Positions 1-6,848 of a DNA stretch of 24,995 nucleotides are shown here, in pieces. The notes beneath the pieces were generated by a model that was not told where the DNA came from, did not search any database, and saw only the letters and a list, made by a program, of their open reading frames with translations. This DNA is from JBBSEZ01 sp038239195 (GTDB taxonomy: Bacteria; Planctomycetota; Planctomycetia; Gemmatales; Gemmataceae), in NCBI GenBank assembly GCA_038239195.1, contig JBBSEZ010000101.1:1-24995 (forward strand), read 5' to 3'. Positions within the stretch are counted from its first letter, which is position 1. Every line of letters starts with the position of its first letter. The position numbers and the translations under genes were made by a program.

Positions 1-118
1 CCCGCCCGCCCCCCCCCCCCGGGGGCGGCGGGCGCCCCCCCCCCCGGGCGCCGCCGGCGGCCCCCCCCCCCCCGCCGGGGGGTGGCCCCCCCCCCCCCGC
101 CCCCCCCCCGGCCTGCCA
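1..118. other. Low-complexity C/G contig end
   Basis: This stretch is almost entirely runs of C and G, with only one or two other bases. No start codon, motif or codon structure can be read in it. It resembles degenerate sequence at the end of a contig. The following bases, up to the stop codon at 167, are ordinary sequence with no visible gene or clear terminator. Confidence 0.75.
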
Positions 119-166
119 ACACGACCGACTGGCGGCGTCGTTACGAACCGGCCATCTCTCGCGAGA

Positions 167-1696
167 CTACCTCTTCGCCAGCGCCGCCCGCGTGCGGCGG
201 ACAAGCCCGTTGTCGGGCGCGCCGGTGCCCTTGAGCCAGAAGACGCTCGCCGCCGCGAAGCGCGCCCGGTGCGCGGGCGCCACGTGGAAGTAGTCTTCCA
301 GCGCCGCCGAACTGAACTTGTAGTCGTGCGAGTCCATGCCCTTGCTGAACACGAGGCGGCGCTCCGCGGCCATCAGCGGGCGCACGCGCCGGCCGTCCTC
401 TTCGAGCAAGCCGAGCACCTTTCCGGCTGCCCTCATCGGGTTGGCGCTCAGGTCGGCGCAGACGTCCTCGATGGCGTCGGGCAGCGTCCCCTTCATCTCG
501 ATCTTCTCGAGGGCGTCGAGCTTCAGGTCGCGCAGGCGGCCGCGGCTCATGAACTTCTTGAACATCGGCAGGAACGCGGCCGCCTGGAGGAGCAGGAAGC
601 ACCTCGTCTGCTCGCTGGAAGTCATCTCGGCGGCATGGTAGAGGGCGTTGGCGGTCGTCACGGTGTGCAGCCCGCCGATCCCCGGCTGCTGCATCAGCAA
701 CTCGCCGGCGCGCAAGAACACGCCGTCCCAGAGCGATTCGGGATGGGTGCCTTTCTTCAACATCTCGGCGACGGCGGCGCCGGCCTCGCTCGCGCTGGCG
801 GTGCGGAGGGTGGCGAGCAGTTCGAGGCTGGCGGCGGGGGAGCGCTTGCCGGCTCGCGGACGACCACCCAGAACGGCGGCCCGCTTCATGTTCTCGCGCC
901 CCGGGCGGTCCTGGTCGGCGTCGCGCTTGGCGGGGTTGCCGCCCTCGTGCTCGAGGAGGGCGTAGGTCAGGAAGCGGAGGATCGGCTCGCTGTGGCGCCA
1001 GCCGATGGCGTGCAGGGCGCGGCGAGCGTTGGCGGCGTAGATCGCCTTGTGGCCGATGTCGCGGAAGTCGCGCGCCCCGTAGAGCCAGAACAGCTCGAAG
1101 ACCTCGTTGGCCCCGGCCGTGCGCGCCAGCGACACGATCGCGCGGTCGGCGCCCTGCTCGTCCCAGTTGTCCATCGCCTCGATGAAGCGGGCCCGGGCCT
1201 GGTGAGCGGGGGGCAGCTTGCTCTCCTCCGCGGCGGGCATCCGCCAGTCGCCCTCGCTGCGGTTGCGGGCCTGCGATGCCTTGAAGTTGTCGATGGCCCA
1301 GAACAGGGGCAGCCAGCGGTCGTTGTCGGTGGCCGCCAGGCTGGCGAGGTGGGCGGAGTTGATGACGAGGACGGCGTGGAACTTGAAGCCGACGGGCCGC
1401 GGTTGGATGCCGCGCACCCCGGCGAGGAAGACCGCTGCCAGCAACTCCTGATAGCTGGTGCCCTTGCGGACTTCGGCCGCGATCTTGTCCAGGAGGGAGG
1501 CGCGCGGGGACTCCTCGATGAGGCGGACGAGGGGCTCGACGTCAGGGCTGAACTTGACGATGCCGGGCAAGGACGGGCCGGCGGCGCCATCGAGGCGCGG
1601 GAGCTGATTGAGAAAGGCGAAGTCGCCGAGGGAAACGAGGGCGCCGGTGCTGGCGGCGCCGGTCACGAAGTGACGCCTGGTGAGGGGAGAGAACAT
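167..1696 (-). CDS. Tat-exported histidine-rich protein with internal duplication, function unknown
   Basis: This 509-residue protein begins with a twin-arginine signal (TRRHFV at residues 6-11, followed by a short hydrophobic stretch), so it is probably exported folded. The start at 1696 is supported by AAGGAG seven bases upstream. The mature part is alpha-helical and appears duplicated. Residues about 73-140 and 306-380 share the order KGT, a VFL-type helix, a Q-P segment, then H followed by an N/A-rich helix. Histidines stand out at residues 107, 216, 235, 250, 344 and 354. I do not recognise a named domain. It is the last gene of the oxidase operon and overlaps the preceding small gene by 34 bases, so translation is probably coupled. 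Export, histidine content and position allow a metal- or heme-related role, but that is inference. Confidence 0.8.
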   Translation of the reverse strand: MFSPLTRRHFVTGAASTGALVSLGDFAFLNQLPRLDGAAGPSLPGIVKFSPDVEPLVRLIEESPRASLLDKIAAEVRKGTSYQELLAAVFLAGVRGIQPRPVGFKFHAVLVINSAHLASLAATDNDRWLPLFWAIDNFKASQARNRSEGDWRMPAAEESKLPPAHQARARFIEAMDNWDEQGADRAIVSLARTAGANEVFELFWLYGARDFRDIGHKAIYAANARRALHAIGWRHSEPILRFLTYALLEHEGGNPAKRDADQDRPGRENMKRAAVLGGRPRAGKRSPAASLELLATLRTASASEAGAAVAEMLKKGTHPESLWDGVFLRAGELLMQQPGIGGLHTVTTANALYHAAEMTSSEQTRCFLLLQAAAFLPMFKKFMSRGRLRDLKLDALEKIEMKGTLPDAIEDVCADLSANPMRAAGKVLGLLEEDGRRVRPLMAAERRLVFSKGMDSHDYKFSSAALEDYFHVAPAHRARFAAASVFWLKGTGAPDNGLVRRTRAALAKR

Positions 1697-2013
1697 GCTT
1701 GCGCTCCTTGGCCGTCGGCCTGCCCAGCGCGCGCCGGGAGAGCGGGCTGGAGGGCTGTCGGGCCCATCCGGGAGCGCTGCTTGAGCCCCCGGTAGACCGC
1801 GAAAGCGCCTACGCCGAGCAGGAAGTACGGCATCCCGACCATGAGATAGATGCTGCGATTGTAGGCGCGGGACAGGCGGGCCTGCTCGTCGTCCTCCGCC
1901 CCCGAGTTGGCGGGGACTGCTTCGTTGCAAGAAGGACAGGCGTGGACGGCCCCGACGGGGGCCAGCAAGACGAGGGCCAGAAGGGCCGATTTCGACCACG
2001 GGGTTCCGCGCAT
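1663..2013 (-). CDS. Small membrane protein with CPSC motif, oxidase-operon hypothetical
   Basis: This 116-residue protein has an N-terminal signal-like hydrophobic segment (residues 8-24), a CxxC pair (C26 and C29, in HACPSCNEA) just after the likely cleavage site, and one transmembrane helix at about 55-77 followed by a basic tail. The start at 2013 is chosen because GGAGG lies seven bases upstream; a start at 2037 has no such site. The C-terminal tail (about 80-116) is low-complexity and is encoded partly by the sequence overlapping the next gene's start. The CxxC pair, its extracytoplasmic placement and its position directly after the SCO1-DUF420 gene suggest a copper or thiol role in oxidase assembly, but this is inference. 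No named family is recognised. Confidence 0.75.
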   Translation of the reverse strand: MRGTPWSKSALLALVLLAPVGAVHACPSCNEAVPANSGAEDDEQARLSRAYNRSIYLMVGMPYFLLGVGAFAVYRGLKQRSRMGPTALQPALPARAGQADGQGAQACSLPSPGVTS

Positions 2014-2049
2014 GACACACCTCCAACTTCCGCACATTGTATCCGCTCG

Positions 2050-3147
2050 TCAGTCCACAGCAAAGGCCCGGTACAGCATCGCATAGACCACGACCCCCGT
2101 CGCCGAGACGTAGAGCCAGATTGGCAACGTCCAGCGCGCCAGGCGGACGTGGCCGGCGAGCCGGTTTCGCAGCCCGAGGTAAGACGTCCACAAGGCCAGC
2201 GGGGCGACCACCATCGCCATGACCGTGTGCGTTCCCAGCACCGCGAAGTAAAGGTAATAGGCCCACTCCGGGGCGCCCGCGGCCTGTTCGGTGAACTTCG
2301 TCGCCTGCCCGCCCTTGATGGCGAGGTGAAAGTAGAGGTAGGAAGCCAGGAACGCGGCCGAGACGACGACGGCCGTCAGCATGCAGGCCTTGTGCAGGAA
2401 GATGGCGCGCTGCCGGATCGCGGCGTAGCCGAGCAGCAGGAGCAGGCCGGCGAAGGCGTTGAGGGTCGCGTTGAACAGCGGCACGTCGCGCGGCATGAAC
2501 GCGGGCAAGCGCGCCACGTCGATGGCCCGGAGCAATTTGCGGATGCCCTTCTCGTAGTCGGCGTCGAGGAACTCGCGCGTCCGGGCCTTCTCGGCCTCGT
2601 CGGCGATCTGGTCCGGCACGCTCCCCGGCTTGCCGTCGAAGTAGCCGAGGACGTGGCCATCGGCCCCCACGAGCACGAGCCGGAACTCGTGGTCGATGGC
2701 CGTCTCGCCCTTGCGCTGCGGCGCCGAAAGCCGGAAGCCTTTGGTCATCAGCGCGTCGATCTCCTTCTCCGGGCCCGTGAGAAAGAGCCAGCGCTCCGGG
2801 TCGGCCTTGTAGGACACGGCGTAGGCGCGGAGCTTTTCGAGGTTGTCGTGTTTCGGATCGACGGTGAAGGTGACGAGGCGCACGTCAGATCGGCCGGCGA
2901 GCTCGCGCTGGAGGCGCTGCATGGTCTGGCTCACCTCCGGGCAGCCGGCGGTACAGCGCGTGAACTGGAAGGAGGCGACCCACACCTTGCCCTTGAGGTC
3001 GGCGAGGGAGACGGTGCGCCCGCCGCTCTCGGTGAGAGAGAAATCGGCGACGGGGCCGAGGTCGTCGGCCGCGGGGACGGGCCGGCAAGCGCCGGCGCCG
3101 AGGGCGAGCAGCGCGAACAGGGACCAGAGCACGCGGCGGGGAGGCAT
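2050..3147 (-). CDS. SCO1/SenC copper chaperone fused to DUF420 membrane domain
   Basis: This 365-residue protein joins two oxidase-assembly functions. Residues 1-21 are a signal ending at C21 and could be a lipoprotein signal. Residues about 30-185 are a thioredoxin-like SCO domain with the copper motif CTAGC (C65, C69) and the conserved histidine H153 in DHEFRLVLV. Residues about 222-360 are a four-helix DUF420 domain with histidines at 252, 274, 307 and 333. SCO proteins deliver copper to the CuA site of subunit II. The DUF420 family includes Bacillus CtaM, needed to mature heme-copper oxidases. The gene lies 89 bases after subunit IV with an inverted repeat between them. The start has no clear Shine-Dalgarno site, so it rests on the signal peptide. 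The fusion is seen directly; the joint role is inferred. Confidence 0.88.
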   Translation of the reverse strand: MPPRRVLWSLFALLALGAGACRPVPAADDLGPVADFSLTESGGRTVSLADLKGKVWVASFQFTRCTAGCPEVSQTMQRLQRELAGRSDVRLVTFTVDPKHDNLEKLRAYAVSYKADPERWLFLTGPEKEIDALMTKGFRLSAPQRKGETAIDHEFRLVLVGADGHVLGYFDGKPGSVPDQIADEAEKARTREFLDADYEKGIRKLLRAIDVARLPAFMPRDVPLFNATLNAFAGLLLLLGYAAIRQRAIFLHKACMLTAVVVSAAFLASYLYFHLAIKGGQATKFTEQAAGAPEWAYYLYFAVLGTHTVMAMVVAPLALWTSYLGLRNRLAGHVRLARWTLPIWLYVSATGVVVYAMLYRAFAVD

Positions 3148-3171
3148 GGAGGGGAGGGGGGCCCTTTCGTG

Positions 3172-3227
3172 AGGCAGGCATTCCAGCCTGTCCGTGGGCG
3201 AAGAAAGACAGGCTGGAAAGCCTGTCC
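3172..3227. repeat. Intergenic inverted repeat behind subunit IV
   Basis: The left arm 3172-3192 and right arm 3207-3227 are reverse complements at 18 of 21 positions, with a 14-base loop. The core of each arm is CCAGCCTGTC or its complement. The right arm ends nine bases beyond the subunit IV stop codon. It has the look of a dispersed palindromic element, though other copies cannot be seen in this window. As RNA it would form a strong hairpin between subunit IV and the SCO1-DUF420 gene. Confidence 0.8.
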
Positions 3228-3236
3228 CACGGGAAG

Positions 3237-3554
3237 TCACAGCCACGCCAGTAGGATGTCCGGCATCAGCACCACCATCATCATCGCCCCGAGGATGAAG
3301 GCCGGGACGATCATGAAGTAGAGCTTGCCCCAGTCGGACATCAGGTGCATGAAGAACGTGCCGACCAGCACCGCCTTCACCACGGCGACGCCCAGGATCA
3401 GCACGAAGCCCAGCTCGGGGGAGAAGTGCTCGCTGCGCACCAGGGCGTTGATCCCGAACGACGACGCCGTGAAGACCGCCAGCGCGGCGGCCACCTTCAT
3501 GTACAGCGCCAGGTCGGGGCCGTGGTGCTCGTCGGCACGTGGAACGTCGGCCAT
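3237..3554 (-). CDS. Cytochrome c oxidase subunit IV family protein
   Basis: This small 105-residue protein has three hydrophobic helices (about residues 18-40, 46-68 and 78-103). It fits the bacterial subunit IV family of caa3-type oxidases, with features such as the TFFMHLM segment between helices two and three. The size is normal for the family. The start is well supported by AGGAGG eight bases upstream. It follows CoxC by 25 bases in the same operon. In related oxidases this subunit has no cofactor and stabilises the complex in the membrane. Assignment rests on size, topology and position more than on a catalytic motif. Confidence 0.88.
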   Translation of the reverse strand: MADVPRADEHHGPDLALYMKVAAALAVFTASSFGINALVRSEHFSPELGFVLILGVAVVKAVLVGTFFMHLMSDWGKLYFMIVPAFILGAMMMVVLMPDILLAWL

Positions 3555-3579
3555 CGGTCATTCCTCCTCGCGAACCGCC

Positions 3580-4749
3580 TCAGACCAGGTAGAGCAGCGG
3601 GAACAGAAAGATCCACACGATGTCCACGAAGTGCCAGTACAGGCCCGTGTACTCCAGCAAGGCCGAGTGCTGCGGCTTCAGCCCGCTCGACACGCCCATC
3701 CAGAGGATGATCGCGAAGATCACGATCCCGCCCAGGACGTGCAGCGCGTGGAAGCCCGTCATCGCGAAGTAGCACGACGCCCACATGTTCCCGAACGGGA
3801 TGGCCGGAGTCAGGTGAACGTGGTCGCTCTCGTGCTTGTGGGCGATCTCGTTGACGCGCGCGCCCACCTCCCCGGGGCTCAGCGGCGACACGTAGGCGTC
3901 CGTCAGGGGATGATAGCGCCCCTCCATCTCCTTGGCGAGGAGCCCTGCCTTCGCGGCCACGGGGGACGCCTCGTCGATGGCCCCCAGCTCCTGCCGCAAC
4001 TTGTCGGCGTAAGCGCGCCCCGCCTTCGGGTTGGTCGCGGCCCCGGCGGGGGCGCGCGACAGCTTGAGCGACGAGTGCTCCTTGACCAGATTGGCGACGC
4101 GCTCGTCGAGCCCGGCGACCAACTTCTTGTCGGCGTCCTTGAAGTCGGCGTCCTTGGCGTCTTTGAGGTCGCTGAGGTCGAGAGCGAGGACCTGCGCCGC
4201 GGCGACGTCGGGGGCCCTTTCCTGGAGCTTGGCGAGTTGAGGCCGCACGCGGTCCACGTACAGCATGCCGGTGTTGTGGTTCTGGCGCTCGACCTCCGTG
4301 CCGCTGCCGGGGAGCACCTCGCCGATTCGGCCGGGCAGGATGTCGTGCTCCAGTTTGGCGTTGTACTCGAAGCCCTTGATGACGAGGAAGACCACGCCAA
4401 GCACCAGGGTCACGGCCACGTACTGCGTCGCCTGCTTGTGCTCGCCCTTCATGTTGGAGTAGTGGGCGAGCACCACGGTGAGGCTCGAGAGGATGAGGAC
4501 GAAGGTGTTGAGGGCGCCCATCCACTCGACGAGGTGGACGTCGTGCGGGGCCGGCCACTTGCGCACGGGGTGCTGCGGGATGCCGTTGCGCAGGATCAGG
4601 TACGTGCCGATGAGGGCGGTGAAGAACATGATTTCCGTGACGAGGAACAGCCACATGGCCAGCTTCCCGTCGGGCATCGGCATGCCCATCAAGTGGCTGG
4701 GGTCGCGCGAGGCGTGGGGGGCGTGGCCAGCGTGTGCAACTTGCGTCAT
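3580..4749 (-). CDS. coxC: Cytochrome c oxidase subunit III with long hydrophilic insertion
   Basis: This 389-residue subunit III has its helices at about residues 31-53, 77-98, 106-126, 322-350 and 366-388. Recognisable family segments are the first helix (AMWLFLVTEIMFF), the TGFHALHVLGG helix and the final YWHFVDIVWIFLFPLLYL. Bacterial five-helix subunit III proteins are usually about 200 residues. Here about 175 residues (135-312) are inserted between the third and fourth helices, rich in K, D, E and A with helix-forming stretches. The start at 4749 has no obvious Shine-Dalgarno site, and the gene begins 30 bases after the heme O synthase gene. Subunit III has no metal and supports stability and proton uptake. 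The family call is firm; the insertion's role is unknown. Confidence 0.93.
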   Translation of the reverse strand: MTQVAHAGHAPHASRDPSHLMGMPMPDGKLAMWLFLVTEIMFFTALIGTYLILRNGIPQHPVRKWPAPHDVHLVEWMGALNTFVLILSSLTVVLAHYSNMKGEHKQATQYVAVTLVLGVVFLVIKGFEYNAKLEHDILPGRIGEVLPGSGTEVERQNHNTGMLYVDRVRPQLAKLQERAPDVAAAQVLALDLSDLKDAKDADFKDADKKLVAGLDERVANLVKEHSSLKLSRAPAGAATNPKAGRAYADKLRQELGAIDEASPVAAKAGLLAKEMEGRYHPLTDAYVSPLSPGEVGARVNEIAHKHESDHVHLTPAIPFGNMWASCYFAMTGFHALHVLGGIVIFAIILWMGVSSGLKPQHSALLEYTGLYWHFVDIVWIFLFPLLYLV

Positions 4750-4779
4750 GTCAGGTCGCCAGGTTAGAGGGCACGGAAA

Positions 4780-5742
4780 TCATCGGCCGACCAGCAGCCA
4801 CGGCAACGCGCGGTCGAGCACCAGCAAGGCGAGCAGCCCGGGCAGGTAGAGGAGCGAGGCCCGCAGCACGCGCCGGGCCTGTCCCACCGTGCGAAAGCGC
4901 CGGAAGCGCCAAACGCTGGACAGGAACGCCAACCCCAGCAACAGGGCCCCGCCCGCGTAGACGGCGCCCGCCGCCCCCAGGTAGACCGGGACCAAGCTCG
5001 CAGGGACCAGCGCCAGACAATAAACCACCATGTGTCGGCCGGTCAGTCGGCCGTCGCGGTCGCGCACCGGCAGCATGCACAGCCCCGCGCGGGCGTACTC
5101 GTCGCGGTACATCCAGGCGATCGCCAGGAAGTGCGGCACCTGCCACAGAAACAGGACCAGGAACAGCGCCACCGCCTCTTCGGTCACCGCACCGCGCACG
5201 GCGCACCAACCGATCACGGGCGGCATCGCGCCGGGCACGGCACCGATCAGGGTGTTCATCGGCGTGCGGGCCTTCAAGGGCGTGTAAACGCCGACGTAGC
5301 TGGCGAAGGTGAAGGCGGCTACCAGCGCGGCAACTGGGCTGGGGAGCGTCAGGGTGAGATAAGCGATCCCGCCCACGCCGAGGCAAGCGCCGAAGACGAA
5401 CACCTCGGCGGGCTGGAGCCGCCCGGACGGGAGGGGCCGGTTGGCCGTGCGGCGCATCAGGGCGTCGCTCCCACGCTCGAGCCACTGGTTGAGGGCGCTG
5501 GCCCCCGCGGCGACGAGGGCCGTGCCCAGCACCGCATGAAAGACCACCAGAGCGGAGACGTCCCGCCCCCCCGCCAGGAAGGCGCCGGCGGCAACCGTGA
5601 AGAGCACGAGGATGGCAACGCGTGGCTTGGTCAGCGCGACGTAATCGGCGGCCCGGCTTGGGGCCAGCCTCATGGCCTGGGGAGGCGCGAGGGCGACCGG
5701 CTCGCAGGCGGTCGTTTCCGGACAGAGCGTGGCGGCCTTCAT
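4780..5742 (-). CDS. ctaB: Heme O synthase (protoheme IX farnesyltransferase)
   Basis: This 320-residue UbiA-family membrane enzyme transfers a farnesyl group to heme b to make heme O, the precursor of heme A. The first signature is at about residues 90-112, with NQWLERGSDALMRRT followed by NRPLPSG. A second conserved region runs from YTPLKARTPMNTLIGAVPGA to the FLWQVPHFLAIAW segment. Several membrane helices follow. The start at 5742 has GGAGGG six bases upstream. The gene overlaps the end of the heme A synthase gene by four bases (ATGA), so the two consecutive heme-modifying enzymes are probably translationally coupled. Length and motifs are normal for CtaB/CyoE. Confidence 0.95.
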   Translation of the reverse strand: MKAATLCPETTACEPVALAPPQAMRLAPSRAADYVALTKPRVAILVLFTVAAGAFLAGGRDVSALVVFHAVLGTALVAAGASALNQWLERGSDALMRRTANRPLPSGRLQPAEVFVFGACLGVGGIAYLTLTLPSPVAALVAAFTFASYVGVYTPLKARTPMNTLIGAVPGAMPPVIGWCAVRGAVTEEAVALFLVLFLWQVPHFLAIAWMYRDEYARAGLCMLPVRDRDGRLTGRHMVVYCLALVPASLVPVYLGAAGAVYAGGALLLGLAFLSSVWRFRRFRTVGQARRVLRASLLYLPGLLALLVLDRALPWLLVGR

Positions 5743-6788
5743 GCGGCGCCCTCCAGGGGGGCAGCGGATCGAGGCGTGGCGTCGAGGAAAGGCCGTTGCG
5801 TCAGGGAAAGCGCGGGGCGGTGCCGCAGCAGGGCGAGGGCGACCGCCGTGCTGAAAATAAGCGTGCCGACGACGTGGTGGCCGGAGCGCACCAGGTCGAG
5901 CGTGAGGCTCGGCGGCACGAGGTCGGGCAGCGTCAGCGTGCCGAAGCGGCGCAGCCAGGCCTCGACGCCCAGCACGGGCTGGACGACCAGCAGGGCGCCC
6001 AGCAACGCCGCCGCGCGCTTGGAGGGACGGTCCTCCGTCTCCCAAACGGTCTTGATGAGCCGGGCCGCGAGGACCACGACGACGAAGGCCAGGAGGACGT
6101 GAAAGCGCTGGGCGGAGCGGTCGAAGACGTGCCGCACCACGGCACCGAACACGATCTGCACGTAGACGACGACTACCATCGCCAGGGCGAGCCGGCGGGA
6201 GCGGGCGTACGCCGCGAGCGTGCCGGCACTCCCGAACCAGGTGGGGGAGGTCGCGACGGCCACGCCGACCAGCGTGGCGAAGACGAGCTGGGCGACGCAG
6301 CCGTGGACGATCGCGAACGACAGGCCGACGTGCCGGCCCATCTGGGTTTCGAGATCGACGCGGTAGATGCCCAGCACTCCTTGCATGCTGACGGCGACCA
6401 GGGCCACCAGCCCCAGGCTGCGGTACGGCTGGCGGCGCGCCCCGAACCACAGCCCGACGGCCAGCACGATGCAGCAGGTGCCGACGATCATCCCGGCCAG
6501 GCGGTGTCGGTGTTCGACGAACAGGCGCATGTTCTCTTCGAGCGAGACGTTGACCAGGTGCCAGGGCGCGCGAAAGCCCTTGGGGTCGGCCATGCCCGCG
6601 TCCTTGGTCGTCACGACGGCGCCGAGCGCCACGAGCGGGAGCGCGGCGCAGGCGGTCGCGATGGCCCACCAGTGGAGCCACCTTGGGTGACAAGGTGATA
6701 GGGTGACAAGGTGACAAGTTGACAGGGCGCTCGGGCCAGCCGCCGCCTTGTTTGCGCTCTCAGGCTCCTTGTCGCTCCGCTCCGCCAT
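5739..6788 (-). CDS. ctaA: Heme A synthase, COX15/CtaA family
   Basis: This 349-residue multi-helix membrane protein converts heme O to heme A. Candidate heme-ligand histidines are at 93 (EHRHR), 162 (VHG), 230 (RFH) and 304/305 (SGHH), spaced as in two four-helix halves of the Cox15 family. The first transmembrane helix begins at about residue 38 (HWWAIATACAALPLVALGAVVTTKDAG follows in the family pattern). The N-terminus is odd: residues about 21-35 are encoded by an 8-bp tandem repeat that also occurs, inverted, upstream of the gene. The start at 6788 has GGAGG directly against the ATG and GAGGGAG about ten bases upstream, so the true start is less certain than the family. No alternative ATG lies between the repeat and the first helix. 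Confidence 0.9.
   Translation of the reverse strand: MAERSDKEPESANKAAAGPSALSTCHLVTLSPCHPRWLHWWAIATACAALPLVALGAVVTTKDAGMADPKGFRAPWHLVNVSLEENMRLFVEHRHRLAGMIVGTCCIVLAVGLWFGARRQPYRSLGLVALVAVSMQGVLGIYRVDLETQMGRHVGLSFAIVHGCVAQLVFATLVGVAVATSPTWFGSAGTLAAYARSRRLALAMVVVVYVQIVFGAVVRHVFDRSAQRFHVLLAFVVVVLAARLIKTVWETEDRPSKRAAALLGALLVVQPVLGVEAWLRRFGTLTLPDLVPPSLTLDLVRSGHHVVGTLIFSTAVALALLRHRPALSLTQRPFLDATPRSAAPLEGAA
6686..6727. repeat. 8-bp tandem repeat, first arm (GGTGACAA units)
   Basis: Five consecutive 8-bp units can be read: GGTGACAA, GGTGATAG, GGTGACAA, GGTGACAA and GTTGACAG. They lie inside the predicted N-terminus of the heme A synthase gene. They are the reverse complement of the array at 6803-6848, so the two arms with a 75-base spacer could pair. 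Confidence 0.85.
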
Positions 6789-6802
6789 CCTCCACGCTCC
6801 CT

Positions 6803-6848
6803 CACCTTGTCACCCTGTCACCCTGTCACCCCGTCACCTTGTCACCTT
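6803..6848. repeat. 8-bp tandem repeat, second arm (CACCTTGT units)
   Basis: Consecutive units are CACCTTGT, CACCCTGT, CACCCTGT, CACCCCGT, CACCTTGT and a partial CACCTT. The array touches the stop codon of CoxA and fills most of the gap to the heme A synthase gene. It is inverted relative to the array at 6686-6727. The units vary in only two positions. Confidence 0.85.

Noticed and set aside
269..1795. Plus-strand frame (508 codons) opposite the Tat protein
   Set aside because: It has no signal, motif or ribosome site, while the minus strand has a Tat signal with a good Shine-Dalgarno site.
3148..3561. N-terminal extension of the SCO1-DUF420 frame across subunit IV
   Set aside because: The extension overlaps a well-supported subunit IV gene in another frame and passes through the inverted repeat. 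The signal peptide at 3147 marks the real start.
6686..6848. Possible CRISPR array from the repeated 8-mers
   Set aside because: The units are contiguous without spacers and only 8 bp long. They form a tandem array with an inverted partner, not repeats with spacers.
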